A stretch of DNA of 41,540 bases from the NCBI GenBank assembly GCA_009801015.1, contig VHZZ01000337.1, positions 16,931 through 58,470 of the forward strand. The letters run 5' to 3'. The DNA comes from Silene noctiflora (Eukaryota > Streptophyta > Magnoliopsida > Caryophyllales > Caryophyllaceae). Position numbers and translations under genes: made by a program. The notes below the pieces were generated by a model, which was given only the letters and a program-made list of their open reading frames with translations, made no database searches and had not been told where the DNA came from. Within the stretch, counting starts at the first letter, position 1, and every line of letters starts with the position of its first letter. Positions 32,801 to 41,540 of the stretch are shown in pieces.

Positions 32801-35800
32801 ATTGGTATTTGGTAATTGCACCTGTGCTCCGTAAATTTCCTAATTTTTTTTTTATTTTTTTTTATTTTTTAACTATACTTTTTTTGTTTTTACGAGGGGG
32901 GTGCGCCTGCACCCCATGCACACCTCCCCCCCAAAAAAAACGCCCCTGCGTGGATATGACTCTTGGACATTTGCATTTTCAAGCCATAAACATGAGACAT
33001 TTCATCAAAATATTCGTCCGATACTTGGATGCGCTTCCCCGCCCAACACTTGTAACACTAACATAATAGGGCGGCTCAACACTTTTCCCAACATTTCATT
33101 TTAGATCAAAAACATGGAACTTTTTTACAAAATAGCAGTGTCCAACACGACACCTGCTTTCAACGCTTGTAGCGGTGTACGAGTAACATGGCTTATAAAA
33201 AGATTTTTAATAACTAGCTCCAAACTTACCAACATAGGCAAAGAAAAGGCAGTACAAAGCAGCAATAATTGGTGAAGGAATCGAAGCGAAGACTGCCCCA
33301 AATTTACCTACAATACCAACCATTGTGATATCAGAATAACATACTCGGAAAGCTGATAACATTTGGTTCAATCTAAACGTTACTTATTGCACTGTTATTT
33401 ACAATACACACCAAGAATTGAGAAGAATAACATAAACCCTGCTGATATTTGGACAACCCGTCTACTGCCAACCCGCGTCAGATTCAAAAGACCTGCATTC
33501 TCACTGCAGTTGAATCGAGTTAGAACTGACCTTAAAAATTTGAATTGCTATTTAAATATCATAAAACTTAAAGTACTCCTGCTCATCGAGAGGAGCATTA
33601 TCTTACACAGAAACTGAAGACCCCGCTGCAGTTCCAAATAACCCAGACAACAGAATTCCGACTCCCTGAAAACAGAAGAAAGGGGAAAAAATCACTTTTG
33701 CTGGAAGTTGTAGTCTTCTCTTAGCATCAGTCCATCAAATTAGAAAGTAAAACTGTTAAAATGGGGGTAAAATCAGGTTAAAGTCATGGACATCACTTTT
33801 AACAGTTAACATACCTGCCAACCAACACCGCGGCTAAGAACAGAAGGCGGCATCATTGTTGCACTAGCCGACCTGGAAACTGCAATAAAAGCCCCAGTGG
33901 ACTACATATTCAACAAAAGTTATGCACAGTACTGGAGATTAAGGTGTGACTTTCGGTTGTATATTGACACACTGTAAGTAAAAAAAAGAAAACAAACCTC
34001 TACAAGAGCAACAAACGAGGCAAACATCATAGCAAATGCTTCACCGGCATCAAATGTAGGGGCTCCCCACTGAAAGGGATATGGGACTCTAATCCTGCAA
34101 AGAGACGCCATAAATTGTAAGGCATTTTCCCACACTCGAGTTCATCAACTGATGCCAACTTTGACGATTAATATCCAAAATATTGTAGAAACAACATTAA
34201 CATCAGTCATGTTTAATGTAGTAAAACAATTATTTGTATGTTGTCATGTTAAATTGTTCCACTTAATATTATGAGAAAACAAAACTCAAAAGTCGATTTT
34301 GTGTGACCAATAAAATCAAACAAGGACAATATAACTGGGATGGAGAGAGTAACGTAGAAGTTATAGATCTTCCTTTCTGACAGGTTGACAGCCAAGCTTA
34401 CAGATTATAATTGTTTAAATAAGATATAATATTAATCAAGGGACACCAAGGGGCTGACGCCATGTACAAAAGGTATCATAGCGGTGACGCCCATCTACAA
34501 AGAGTCAATTTCAACTTCATTATCGACCAAATCAAAATAAACAGCCTTTTGTACAAACATTGCACGGAGTGACTTCTTATTCTGAAGCATAATCGTATTA
34601 GCTTATAACCCTTCATGAAACTATATGATAATTCCTTATTTGGGTGATTAGTGATCATTGATATGTAACAACTGTAATAGAGATATCTGCAATATTTACA
34701 AGCTATTTTCTACGAGTAGTACCTGAATTCTATAATCTTGGTAACAAATAATTTTACATTATTTACATATATTACTCAATTCCGTCAAATTGAACTACTC
34801 GTCTGGCACAAGCTACTAGTCTCTTGGATCCCTTTTCAAAATCATGTAGCATAAAAGATGTTATACAAAAACTAGAAGAACGCAACCCCGTTATAGAACA
34901 TGACAACATGATAACTGGTATTCCAGCTCCACTAGTTATACAAGGGGTTTAGCATACCAAGAAGTAGTAAAGTATGTTTCGATTGCAGTCAGATGAAGAA
35001 AGGCTACAAAAAAATTATCGCCAAGGAAACAGAAAGGGGTAGAGCAAAACATTACCATGGAGCACCAGTTATTAGCCCAGAACGGTCAGTCCGACATGTA
35101 GACTGTGTCCTTGGGGCAGCATGATTATATGCTCCACCAACTGTAAGAATATGTGCATACAGCCACACTATTGCGACAGAGAATAGAACAGCAAAACGCT
35201 CAAATACATGCTTTCCAAATTTTGTTGCTTGAGATAGATACTGCAAAATATCGCGGCTACATCAATAACCAATTGTAAAGGGGCAGCTAGTTAGATTAAT
35301 AAAGGAATTACAAAGGCAAAATTCAACCATTAATCATGTAATTAAATAAATTACCACTGCAACAAAGATTAGAATCACAAGCTCCGGCAAGCCAATCTCC
35401 ACGCATTTTGCCACCTATGATATATAACAAGCTTGAAGCTAAGTATACGCATGAACATGCAGAAAATTATTTGCGGTTAAGAAGACAACACACTTATCAA
35501 CAAGAAGAATACTTACCCCAGGAAATCCAAGTTCATAAAGTCCAAAGCCAACCATTGATATCAAAGGAACGACTGACAATGGGCTTAGGAACCTACAAGA
35601 CATCAAAGATTATACATAGTTCAATACATGGAAAAATATTTTCTTATGCACTTTCCAAAATGGCAGTTTTTGCATCGAAATAAAATATTTAGCTACCCTC
35701 AAAGAGATTAGTCATTTTTTGAAGAAATATAGTGATATGAAGTCGCATTGAGCACTCTAAACAAGTGACTTGTAATAGCGAATACAATCAGTAGATTAAT

Positions 35801-37935
35801 GCTAGAGTAATATGAACAATGCCTCAGCACAGGGACTCGCGAGAGGACAAGAAAGTACTGATTAATCTAATGCCTGCTATGGCTTACATATTAAGGATAG
35901 TGAAGGCAACAGCCGCAGGATATAACAGAAGCATATAAGCGTTTCATCAGCAGGGCTAACTACTAATTACAAACTCACCTTGGACAATATGCCTTAAAAC
36001 ACTGAAGCCAAAGAAAACACAACCGAATGATAGAAGCGTTTATCACTAGCGCTAACTACAAACTTACCTTGCAACATTACGCCAGAGACCACTAAAGCCA
36101 AGGACAATTTGAAGAGTTGATGCCACAATCATAGCCCCTTGAATGGCCCGCATAATTTTATGGAATTTCTGTGCATACAAAAACTAGTAATTAACACACA
36201 AATAGTTTTCCTGGTGTCAGATCTGTGACATACTTTTCATAGAGGAAGTCAAATTTCAAGCATTGTTTTGACTGTTACAGGCCATTTGACTCGTGTTATA
36301 TGAATCATTTGGTTGTAGTTAATATGCGGACATATGATGAGGTCTGAGGAGAAGAGGGCCGAGGCAAAGAAACAAGACCAAAAAGCTTCAATGCAAAATA
36401 AATACTGTTGATGTCTAACTGTAGCAAACAGGAGGTTTCAAAACTACAGAATGAATTACATGTTATAAGAAACCAAGTCATATATAAGACTCTCACATCG
36501 GCAATTAAATTTTCTTTAGCTTAAAAGGGATAGCTAGAAATTAACAAGGCCATGAGGTCAAAGTTTCAAGCACAAACCAGGATAGGGTCGTCAATGTTAC
36601 TGTATCTGCCAGCCAAAATTATAGATATAGTTGGTGCAACAAAAGTATAGGATCCTCCAATAACAGCTGGCAACCGTGTTCCAAATGTTGTCTGCAGTAG
36701 TGTATTCAAACCAGCAACAAATAGCAGTGTCTGAATAACCTCAGCCTTCTGTGTCTATTGAAAAGGAAAGATGAAGAGTAATTAGAAATTTGCTAATCAA
36801 TACGCACCAAGTCAAATTGTCAGCATGTAAAAGGATCGAAGCTGCTCTCTTCATCGAATTTGTAAAGGGAATACCTTTCCTCCTCCCATTTGAGGAACAA
36901 GAGCACTAGGGATGAGAACCGTAGTGCCGAGCATCACAATGTAGTGCTGAAAACCAAGAAGGATCGCCTCAGCTGAAAGAATTGCCATAATAGCTTCATC
37001 AATGAAAGCACAGAAACACTCAAACACACTACAGTAAACTACTATAGATGAACGATCATGAAATCTCACACCAGGATAGCCCTTACACAATTACAGTTGA
37101 GGCTGTAACAGAAGCACTGTAATAATCAATCACAGGTGAGGCTGTCGCAAAAACTTACCTGATCCCAGTAAGCGGGCTCAAGACCCCGAACAGATTAACT
37201 CAAAAATCATCCGAAATGAGAAAATACGATAATGGGTCATAGGTGAACAGTTCATAGTTCAGTCTACAAAAGTGGTGAATGCTTCATGAACACTACCTTG
37301 GCCAGACTGAATCTCACCACCCAATAAAACACTATATACTGTACATATCTAGCCACATCCATACACACAGGGTAAAATAAGCTCTCACTAAGTAGGATAA
37401 TAGCGCTACGAATTCATTGGATATTTACATTTGACAAAACATAAATCTTAATTTCCAAACCAAATTCGACTCAAATTCTTCAAGTAATAACAAAAGAAAG
37501 TCAATCAAACATTAAAATAGAGTAGTAAATGTGAAAAGATGCATAAATCCATCATGACAAACAACTAAGCTTAATTCTAAGAAGTTCAGAAACAGATTAA
37601 ATAATTCCTTCCAATAACAAATCCCCCAACACATTACTATAATCACTTTCCTAACATAGTAACATTATTAACCTACTATATAAAAATGGTACCCAACCAA
37701 AAATAGTATAAGTGAAGAACAACAAATTCCCAAAAAACTTAGATATGCCACAGTCGTATCTATACAGCGGAATGTTGAAGGCATATAAGACGGTCTTAAA
37801 CAAGAAATAGCGGGAATTAAGATACTCACGCCATGGCGGAGGGCTAGTAATGCAATAAGACACATTTGGCAACTGATCTTTTGGGGGATGTGGTGATGGT
37901 TCACTAGCCTTTGCTGGTGCTCCTCCTCCTGACAT
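29854..37935 (-). CDS. NAT6: Nucleobase-ascorbate transporter, NAT6-like
   Basis: Fourteen exons, all GT-AG: 37935-37830, 36972-36875, 36754-36578, 36168-36068, 35592-35517, 35414-35355, 35240-35056, 34094-33998, 33901-33815, 33665-33607, 33503-33412, 33307-33230, 30327-30167, 30072-29854. Together 1596 nt, 531 aa, one residue from the length I recall for Arabidopsis NAT6. Start MSGGGAPAKASEPSPHPPKD, stop after NKYFPSV. Family marks: QH at 44-45 (LLGFQHYIVML) and the NAT signature ENAGLLNLTR at 350-359; between them the conserved ALVESTGAFIAVSR and GVGWQGVGILLSGLFG segments. It is a multi-pass membrane protein of the nucleobase/cation symporter-2 family; plant members move purines and uracil across the plasma membrane, and ascorbate transport by plant members is not established. 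Oddities: usual HTGARWFND reads HTRAIWFND at the exon 13/14 junction, and intron 12 is 2.9 kb because of transposons. Confidence 0.95.
31456..31615. mobile_element. Inverted extra copy of the CACTA right end
   Basis: CACTACAAGAAAATCTAAAT at 31456 followed by GGGCGACTGGTAAAAGGCGAC matches the right terminus of the CACTA element (inverted) far better than its left terminus does. GGCGACTGA motifs continue to about 31612. Preceding CCA is the inverse of the TGG beyond the right end. It is best read as part of an inverted duplication of right end plus right flank, not as an independent insertion. Confidence 0.7.
31855..32019 (-). CDS. 54-aa ORF with one hydrophobic segment, inside CACTA element
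   Basis: ATG at 32019, stop TAA at 31857-31855, 54 codons. Residues 1-30 are hydrophilic (MNSTPSTSDGANLPDELHES, then IKKSLNELKN); residues 31-52 are strongly hydrophobic (LLSLLMVVLVVMFAYFVMLF), ending VHLC. That is the layout of a small tail-anchored membrane peptide. A TATAAAA at 32101-32095 lies about 76 bases before the ATG, with a CT/A-rich leader (CTCAACATCTCAA). I do not recognise the protein. It could be a captured host gene fragment, a relic of the transposon's own gene, or a chance frame; promoter-like spacing and a clean hydrophobic block favour one of the first two. Confidence 0.4.
   Translation of the reverse strand: MNSTPSTSDGANLPDELHESIKKSLNELKNLLSLLMVVLVVMFAYFVMLFVHLC
32095..32101 (-). 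promoter_or_regulatory. TATA box of the CACTA-borne small ORF
   Basis: TATAAAA on the minus strand within CACTTTTATAAAAACTC, roughly 76 bases upstream of the ORF's ATG, leaving room for a leader of about 40-45 nt after a usual start site. Confidence 0.4.
35930..36100 (-). repeat. Duplicated 3' end of NAT exon 4 and donor site
   Basis: On the minus strand, the end of exon 4 with its intron start (…TTTAGTGGTCTC…GCAAG|GTAAGTTTGTAGTTAG…, about 36100-36015) is repeated downstream as TTTGGCTTCAGTGTTTTAAG… CCAAG|GTGAGTTTGTAATTAG (about 36010-35930). The second copy still has a usable-looking donor GTGAGT, but no matching acceptor-led full exon. An old local tandem duplication within intron 4. Confidence 0.65.
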
Positions 37936-39440
37936 GTCTACTCTTCCTTCTTTTCTCTACTGTAATTCATTCAACACCAAAAAAACACATCAAAATCAGT
38001 AAAAAAATGTACAAATTCAGGTAAAACCCAGATCCAAGATTTCATCATTTCACCATAACATGAAGAATTACAAGCTTAAAACATAAACCCACTTCAGAAA
38101 TTTCATTAATTACCCACATAACTCCGTATCAAAATTACCCACTACCAAATTGAACAACTACACTGTAACTAAACAGTAAAAACACTCTACTGTACTGTCA
38201 TAATGGTTAAGACGGAGGTATCGTAACAATAGGCCACGGGTTTAAATCCCCATCTCCCGATATTGTACTCGCCCTGCGCCTCATTTGGTATTCGACACCA
38301 AAACATGAAGAATTACAAGCTTAACACATAAACCCACTTCAGAAATTTCATTAATTACCCACAAAAATCCATATCATAATTACCCACTACCAAAAATGAA
38401 CAACTACTGTAAATAACTAAACAGTAAAAACACTTCCGTACTGTCATAATGGTTAAGACGTAAACAAAAACAAAATGTAACAAGTAAACTCAAGTAAAAA
38501 TGTAAAGAAATCAACAAATTAATTAGTATTTCACCTAATGTTTTACTTCAATTGTTGGATAAATGTGGTAAGGTGAAAACAACAACAATGCACAATGTGA
38601 CTGTTTAGCTCAAAGCTGGACAGTACTTGTATACATTTCTCTCTCTAACTTTATCTGGATTTTACAGCTTTTAATAATGCCTTTTGGTTTGAGAAAGGAA
38701 ATTTTTTGTTAATTTTGTTAACTAAATTAATTCCTACCAGTAATTTTTTTTAACATTTTCTTTGTTTTGAGCAATTTTTAACCAAAACTTTCTATTAGTA
38801 GATGTCAAATGACAGAATCGGTAACTTTTTTATCTCGAGAAATTTTTAACTTAGCATGGTATAAGCACGTATCAAATTGCTCTTCAAGTAAATTTAGAAC
38901 CGAGACTTGTGAATATTTCACTTAAGTTTTGTCGACTCGTTAAAGATATGTAAATAAGAAGTTTTGTTTTTCAATTAATTTCAACAAATTTTGCTAGCGC
39001 AATTGTTGCAATTATAACTATAGTATTGACCCGTTCAACTCTTTACGTTTTTCTTATTTAAGCGTCTCAGTCATTTCTTTATATTTCATTTTTGCTATAT
39101 AAAAGTTATATTTTTTTTTCTCATGCCTAAATTGTTTTTTCCACTTCTAAATTTCTAAAAACATGCACACTATATTTCTTATTTCCTTGACTTCGTATCA
39201 ATTTTATCGAGATAGAAGGAATACTAAATTTATCATTTACGAAACTATTTCGTCGATAACCCAAACAACAAAACTAATTAGTCACTCAAAATGTACTTAT
39301 GTACGTTAACATATAATAATATCAATCAATCAATCAATCAATCAGTATACTTATACCTACCATTCTTATAATATAAACTAATTATAATCTTCATGTGAAT
39401 TTGTGGTTGGTCCAGTTCATGAACTTAACTAATATATTAA
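37936..39440 (-). promoter_or_regulatory. NAT 5'UTR, possible leader intron, upstream region
   Basis: Minus-strand TGAATTACAG|TAGAG about 25 bases before the ATG resembles an acceptor; AACATTAG|GTGAAATAC near 38535 could be its donor, giving a leader intron that would contain the 38051-38460 duplication. A GAGAGAGA tract lies near 38640. ATCA microsatellite at about 39322-39343. The rest is AT-rich with a possible decayed Stowaway near 39050-39225. Confidence 0.4.
38051..38460. repeat. 245-bp-period direct duplication containing a tRNA-like SINE head
   Basis: 38051-38214 and 38296-38460 are near-identical (start CACCA[T/A]AACATGAAG, end GTCATAATGGTTAAGACG). Between them 38197-38295 is tRNA-like: A-box-like TCATAATGGTTAAG and B-box-like GGGTTTAAATCCCC. 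The second unit keeps only the first 18 bases of this tRNA-like part. Confidence 0.8.
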
Positions 39441-39911
39441 GGTCTCGTTTGGTTGCTCTGCTAATTCATGGGAATTTCATAATCCCATGAATTGTGTTTT
39501 TCAAAGCTTGTTTGGTTATCCTTTTTCATGTAATATGGAGGAGTTTAGAACTCCCTTGGAGTTTACAACTCCTACATAATGGAGGAGTTTAATTATCCAC
39601 CCCTCATTGGTCATTGGAAACTACTACATTATTTTCTAACCAAATTTACTCATTTAACCTTGTAAAAAAAGAGAAATTAGGTGTTAGTAATATTAGGAGG
39701 GGCATATTAGTAATTAGAAATTAAAATATGGTGAATTAACACAATTCAACCAAACAATACATAGGAGTTTAATTCATGGGAAAAACAAACTTCTTCAAGG
39801 CAACCAAACATTTTTTTTTAAAAAATTCATGGAAATTGCATGTGGGAGTTGGATTCCTGTGAGTTGCAAATTACCGCAGGAATTCAACACCTACATGAAC
39901 CAAACGAGGCA
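39441..39911. mobile_element. Tourist-like (PIF/Harbinger) MITE
   Basis: Ends GGTCTCGTTTGGTTGCTCTG and inverted TGCCTCGTTTGGTTCATGTA, flanked by TAA on both sides (39438-39440 and 39912-39914), the 3-bp TSD of PIF/Harbinger elements. Repeated CATGGGAATT/AATTCATGG words inside. 471 bp. An open frame across the right end is not a gene. Confidence 0.75.
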
Positions 39912-39914
39912 TAA

Positions 39915-41184
39915 ACCAAATGACGATAAATTACATGTGATGGTTGTATATAATTTCTGTCCAATGACATACAATTTTGATGAATGCAAGAAAAAAAGAT
40001 GGGGGTGGGGGTCCATTATATTATTATTATCATTCCGTCGTATGGTAGACTACCACTATTCGTCTAAAACTGAAAACGGATAGTAATCCTTTTACAAAAT
40101 GCAAGTAGAAGGGTAAGTGGCGGTATCCATTTTCCACCCATTTACACTATCCATGTATATTTTCTGAGAGGGACATTATTCATCTTCAGCGTTTTGTGTA
40201 TTATTAGTGTGAGTACGTACTATTTAAGAATTTTAGAGTTTGTTTGGTTGATTGTCAAATCAACATTCATAATTGATTAAGATGTGTAAGTATCGTGTTG
40301 TCCGTCTACATGTGCATGTCTCGTGTACCCTCATTGGAACCAATTTCTGGTATGCGCCGATCGTCTCTTAAAACGGATACATCCGACTTTATACGAGTAT
40401 ACTTTTGTATCATTCATCATATTTATTGAATCGTTTTAAATGTAAGACAGATAAAATTATCTTGAAAACTAATATAGTAATCATTTGTCTAAAACCAAAA
40501 AAACCATTCATCATCAAGAAATACACATATTCTTATTTAAGACGGAAATATTTGTCTTAAGGTTAAGACGGATCGGTGACCCACAATTTGGCCATTGATA
40601 TTATATTGGCTACAGCTTAGAAAGGAAAGGGACGTTTACCGTATTTGGACTAATTTGTCCAGAGATAGTTTAATGTTTATGCAACACTCTTTCAGCTTGC
40701 TTGTCTAGTTTGAGTTTAACCAGCCTACATATGAGCTCATTGGTTAAAAAAGTTTACTGTTTTGTATTTGGTGAAGTATTTGGAAAAAGACATTGTTTAT
40801 TTTATTTTATTTTATTTTATTTTATTGGTTGGGGAGACGGGAATGGAAAAGAAAACATTACAAAAAAAAAAAAAATTAATGGAGTAAATATTATTATTGT
40901 CAAATTCTCTTAACACTTATATCTAAAAATATCGCGGAATTAACACTAATAATTAATAAATACTCTTTATCGTCCATAAATAACCTTTGAACATTTTTGC
41001 AGTCAATCTCGGAAAAAAAAAACACATGATTTCTTTACAAGAAATATATCGAGATTTGGGAGATAATTATTTATTATGATGTTAGTTATGTTTACCAACA
41101 TACGATTCTAATTGTGTTATACATTATGATATTTATTGATTTAATGAGCTGAGAAAAAATATATTCATTGCTATTACTATATAG
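39915..41184. other. AT-rich intergenic DNA, no gene recognised
   Basis: Contains AAAACGGATA / AAGACGGA words near 40370-40570 shared with 3570-3715, a TTTTA microsatellite at 40798-40825, and no convincing coding region. Confidence 0.4.
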
Positions 41185-41186
41185 TA

Positions 41187-41393
41187 CTCCCTCCGTTTCG
41201 GTTATTTGTTGTTCTTTGATTTTGACACAAAGACCAAGGAAAGAGGAGAGGGTCAGTGACTAAATGACAAGTGGACTAAATTGAGTGTGAATGATCAAAT
41301 TACTCTTTAAGTTCATTCTTAAAATAAAAAAGACAACAATTCACTAAGATACCCAAAATGGTATAGGACAACAAATGACTGAGACCGAGGGAG
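41187..41393. mobile_element. Stowaway MITE
   Basis: Ends CTCCCTCCGTTTCGGTTATT and inverted CTCCCTCGGTCTCAGTCATT, flanked by TA (41185-41186 and 41394-41395). TTTGTTGT / ACAACAAA continue the inverted repeat. 207 bp, a well-preserved copy. Confidence 0.9.
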
Positions 41394-41420
41394 TATATAC
41401 TACAGTAACCTAGCTTATTA

Positions 41421-41540
41421 CTCCCTCTATTCAACTCCACACTACCACTTTCTTTTTTCACGTTTGCCAACGCGTGTTTTACGTGATAAATATTGTTAGC
41501 TACGTATTTGCAAAAATTATAAAAGTTAGATATTTATAAT
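41421..41540. mobile_element. Stowaway-type MITE, cut by window end
   Basis: Begins CTCCCTCTATTCAACTCCAC after a TA (41419-41420). The start is Stowaway-like but the body differs from the preceding copy, so it is a different subfamily. The right end lies outside. Confidence 0.55.

Larger units (their letters stand above)
31024..32948. repeat. Long inverted repeat, arms about 475 bp
   Basis: Left arm 31024-31498 is repeated in inverse orientation at 32472-32948. Arms begin CAGGGGCGTTTT, share CATGGGGTGCAGGC, an A/T run, AAACCTGC, two AAGAAATGCTTA words and GGTTTGGCTAGACCGGCTTG, and end in CACTA-type termini facing inward. By eye the arms differ at only a few per cent of positions, apart from homopolymer lengths. 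The outer CAGGGGCG ends resemble hAT-type termini, but no TSD was found. The spacer is about 970 bp. Confidence 0.9.
30328..33229 (-). other. NAT intron 12, enlarged by transposons
   Basis: Donor GTTG|GTAAGT at 33229, acceptor TTCCTGCAG at 30328; 2902 bp, whereas the other introns are 94-961 bp. About 30350-30773 is GACCTG/AACCC-rich and ends TTTAGGTCTAG, probably a decayed hAT-type MITE. 31021-32948 is the inverted-repeat/CACTA complex. Confidence 0.85.

Noticed and set aside
33322-33370. First reading of NAT exon 12 with an upstream acceptor (TTATCAG)
   Set aside because: It would add non-family residues. The acceptor TATTGTAG at 33308 joins exactly to exon 11 and restores the family sequence SILGKFGAVFAS.
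33815-33879. Shorter NAT exon 9 starting after TTATTGCAG
   Set aside because: It would lose STGAFIAV. The acceptor ATATGTAG at 33902 keeps ALVESTGAFIAVSR, conserved in the family.
38190-38270. Possible tRNA gene near GGTTTAAATCCCC
   Set aside because: Only the box A/B-like spacing is kept; no acceptor-stem pairing seen, and it is part of a duplicated repeat.
39829-40083. 84-codon open frame
   Set aside because: Starts inside a Tourist-like MITE and runs into intergenic DNA; no recognisable domain.

Overview
The window reads as nuclear DNA of a core eudicot plant. The evidence is spliced genes with GT-AG introns, plant-specific protein families (SUO, classical arabinogalactan peptide, plant nucleobase-ascorbate transporter), AT-rich intergenic DNA, and many short non-autonomous transposons (Stowaway, Tourist, hAT and CACTA MITEs, Helitrons, tRNA-derived SINEs). 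The repeat flavour would fit Caryophyllales, but that is only a guess. One base (27054) is N. I recognised no retrovirus-like or LTR element.

Layout. 1-9.2 kb is a gene-free repeat landscape: the 3' end of one Helitron, a second complete short Helitron, two SINEs with target-site duplications (TSDs), a SINE nested in a Stowaway MITE, two hAT MITEs with 8-bp TSDs, a strong palindrome/hairpin, and a pure poly(A) insertion. 9.2-16.8 kb carries a SUO-type gene (BAH + TFIIS-N domain, GW and DLN motifs), here called SUO1. 17.7-18.3 kb is a textbook hAT MITE. 18.6-18.8 kb is a small GPI-anchored arabinogalactan peptide gene. 18.9-21.0 kb is repeat-rich spacer. 21.1-29.0 kb is a second SUO gene (SUO2), a tandem paralogue of the first, with matching exon structure, intron sequence, 5'UTR and 3'UTR. 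29.85-37.94 kb, minus strand, is a complete 14-exon NAT6-like nucleobase-ascorbate transporter gene (531 aa). Its 2.9-kb intron 12 holds a large inverted repeat and a CACTA MITE. 38-41.5 kb is its upstream region plus Tourist and Stowaway MITEs.

The two SUO genes and the transporter are convergent (tail to tail); AGP and both SUO genes share one strand. Nothing suggests the four genes act in one pathway. The SUO pair is a clear tandem duplication that has diverged: SUO1 lost the ancestral start codon through a deletion between two 5-bp repeats, SUO2 gained an intronic hAT MITE.

The most unusual feature is in NAT intron 12: a CACTA MITE carrying a possible mini-gene (TATA box, short leader, 54-codon ORF ending in one hydrophobic segment), with its right end and right flank present again as an inverted copy. 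The primary transcript of the transporter should therefore be able to fold into a hairpin with arms of nearly 0.5 kb.
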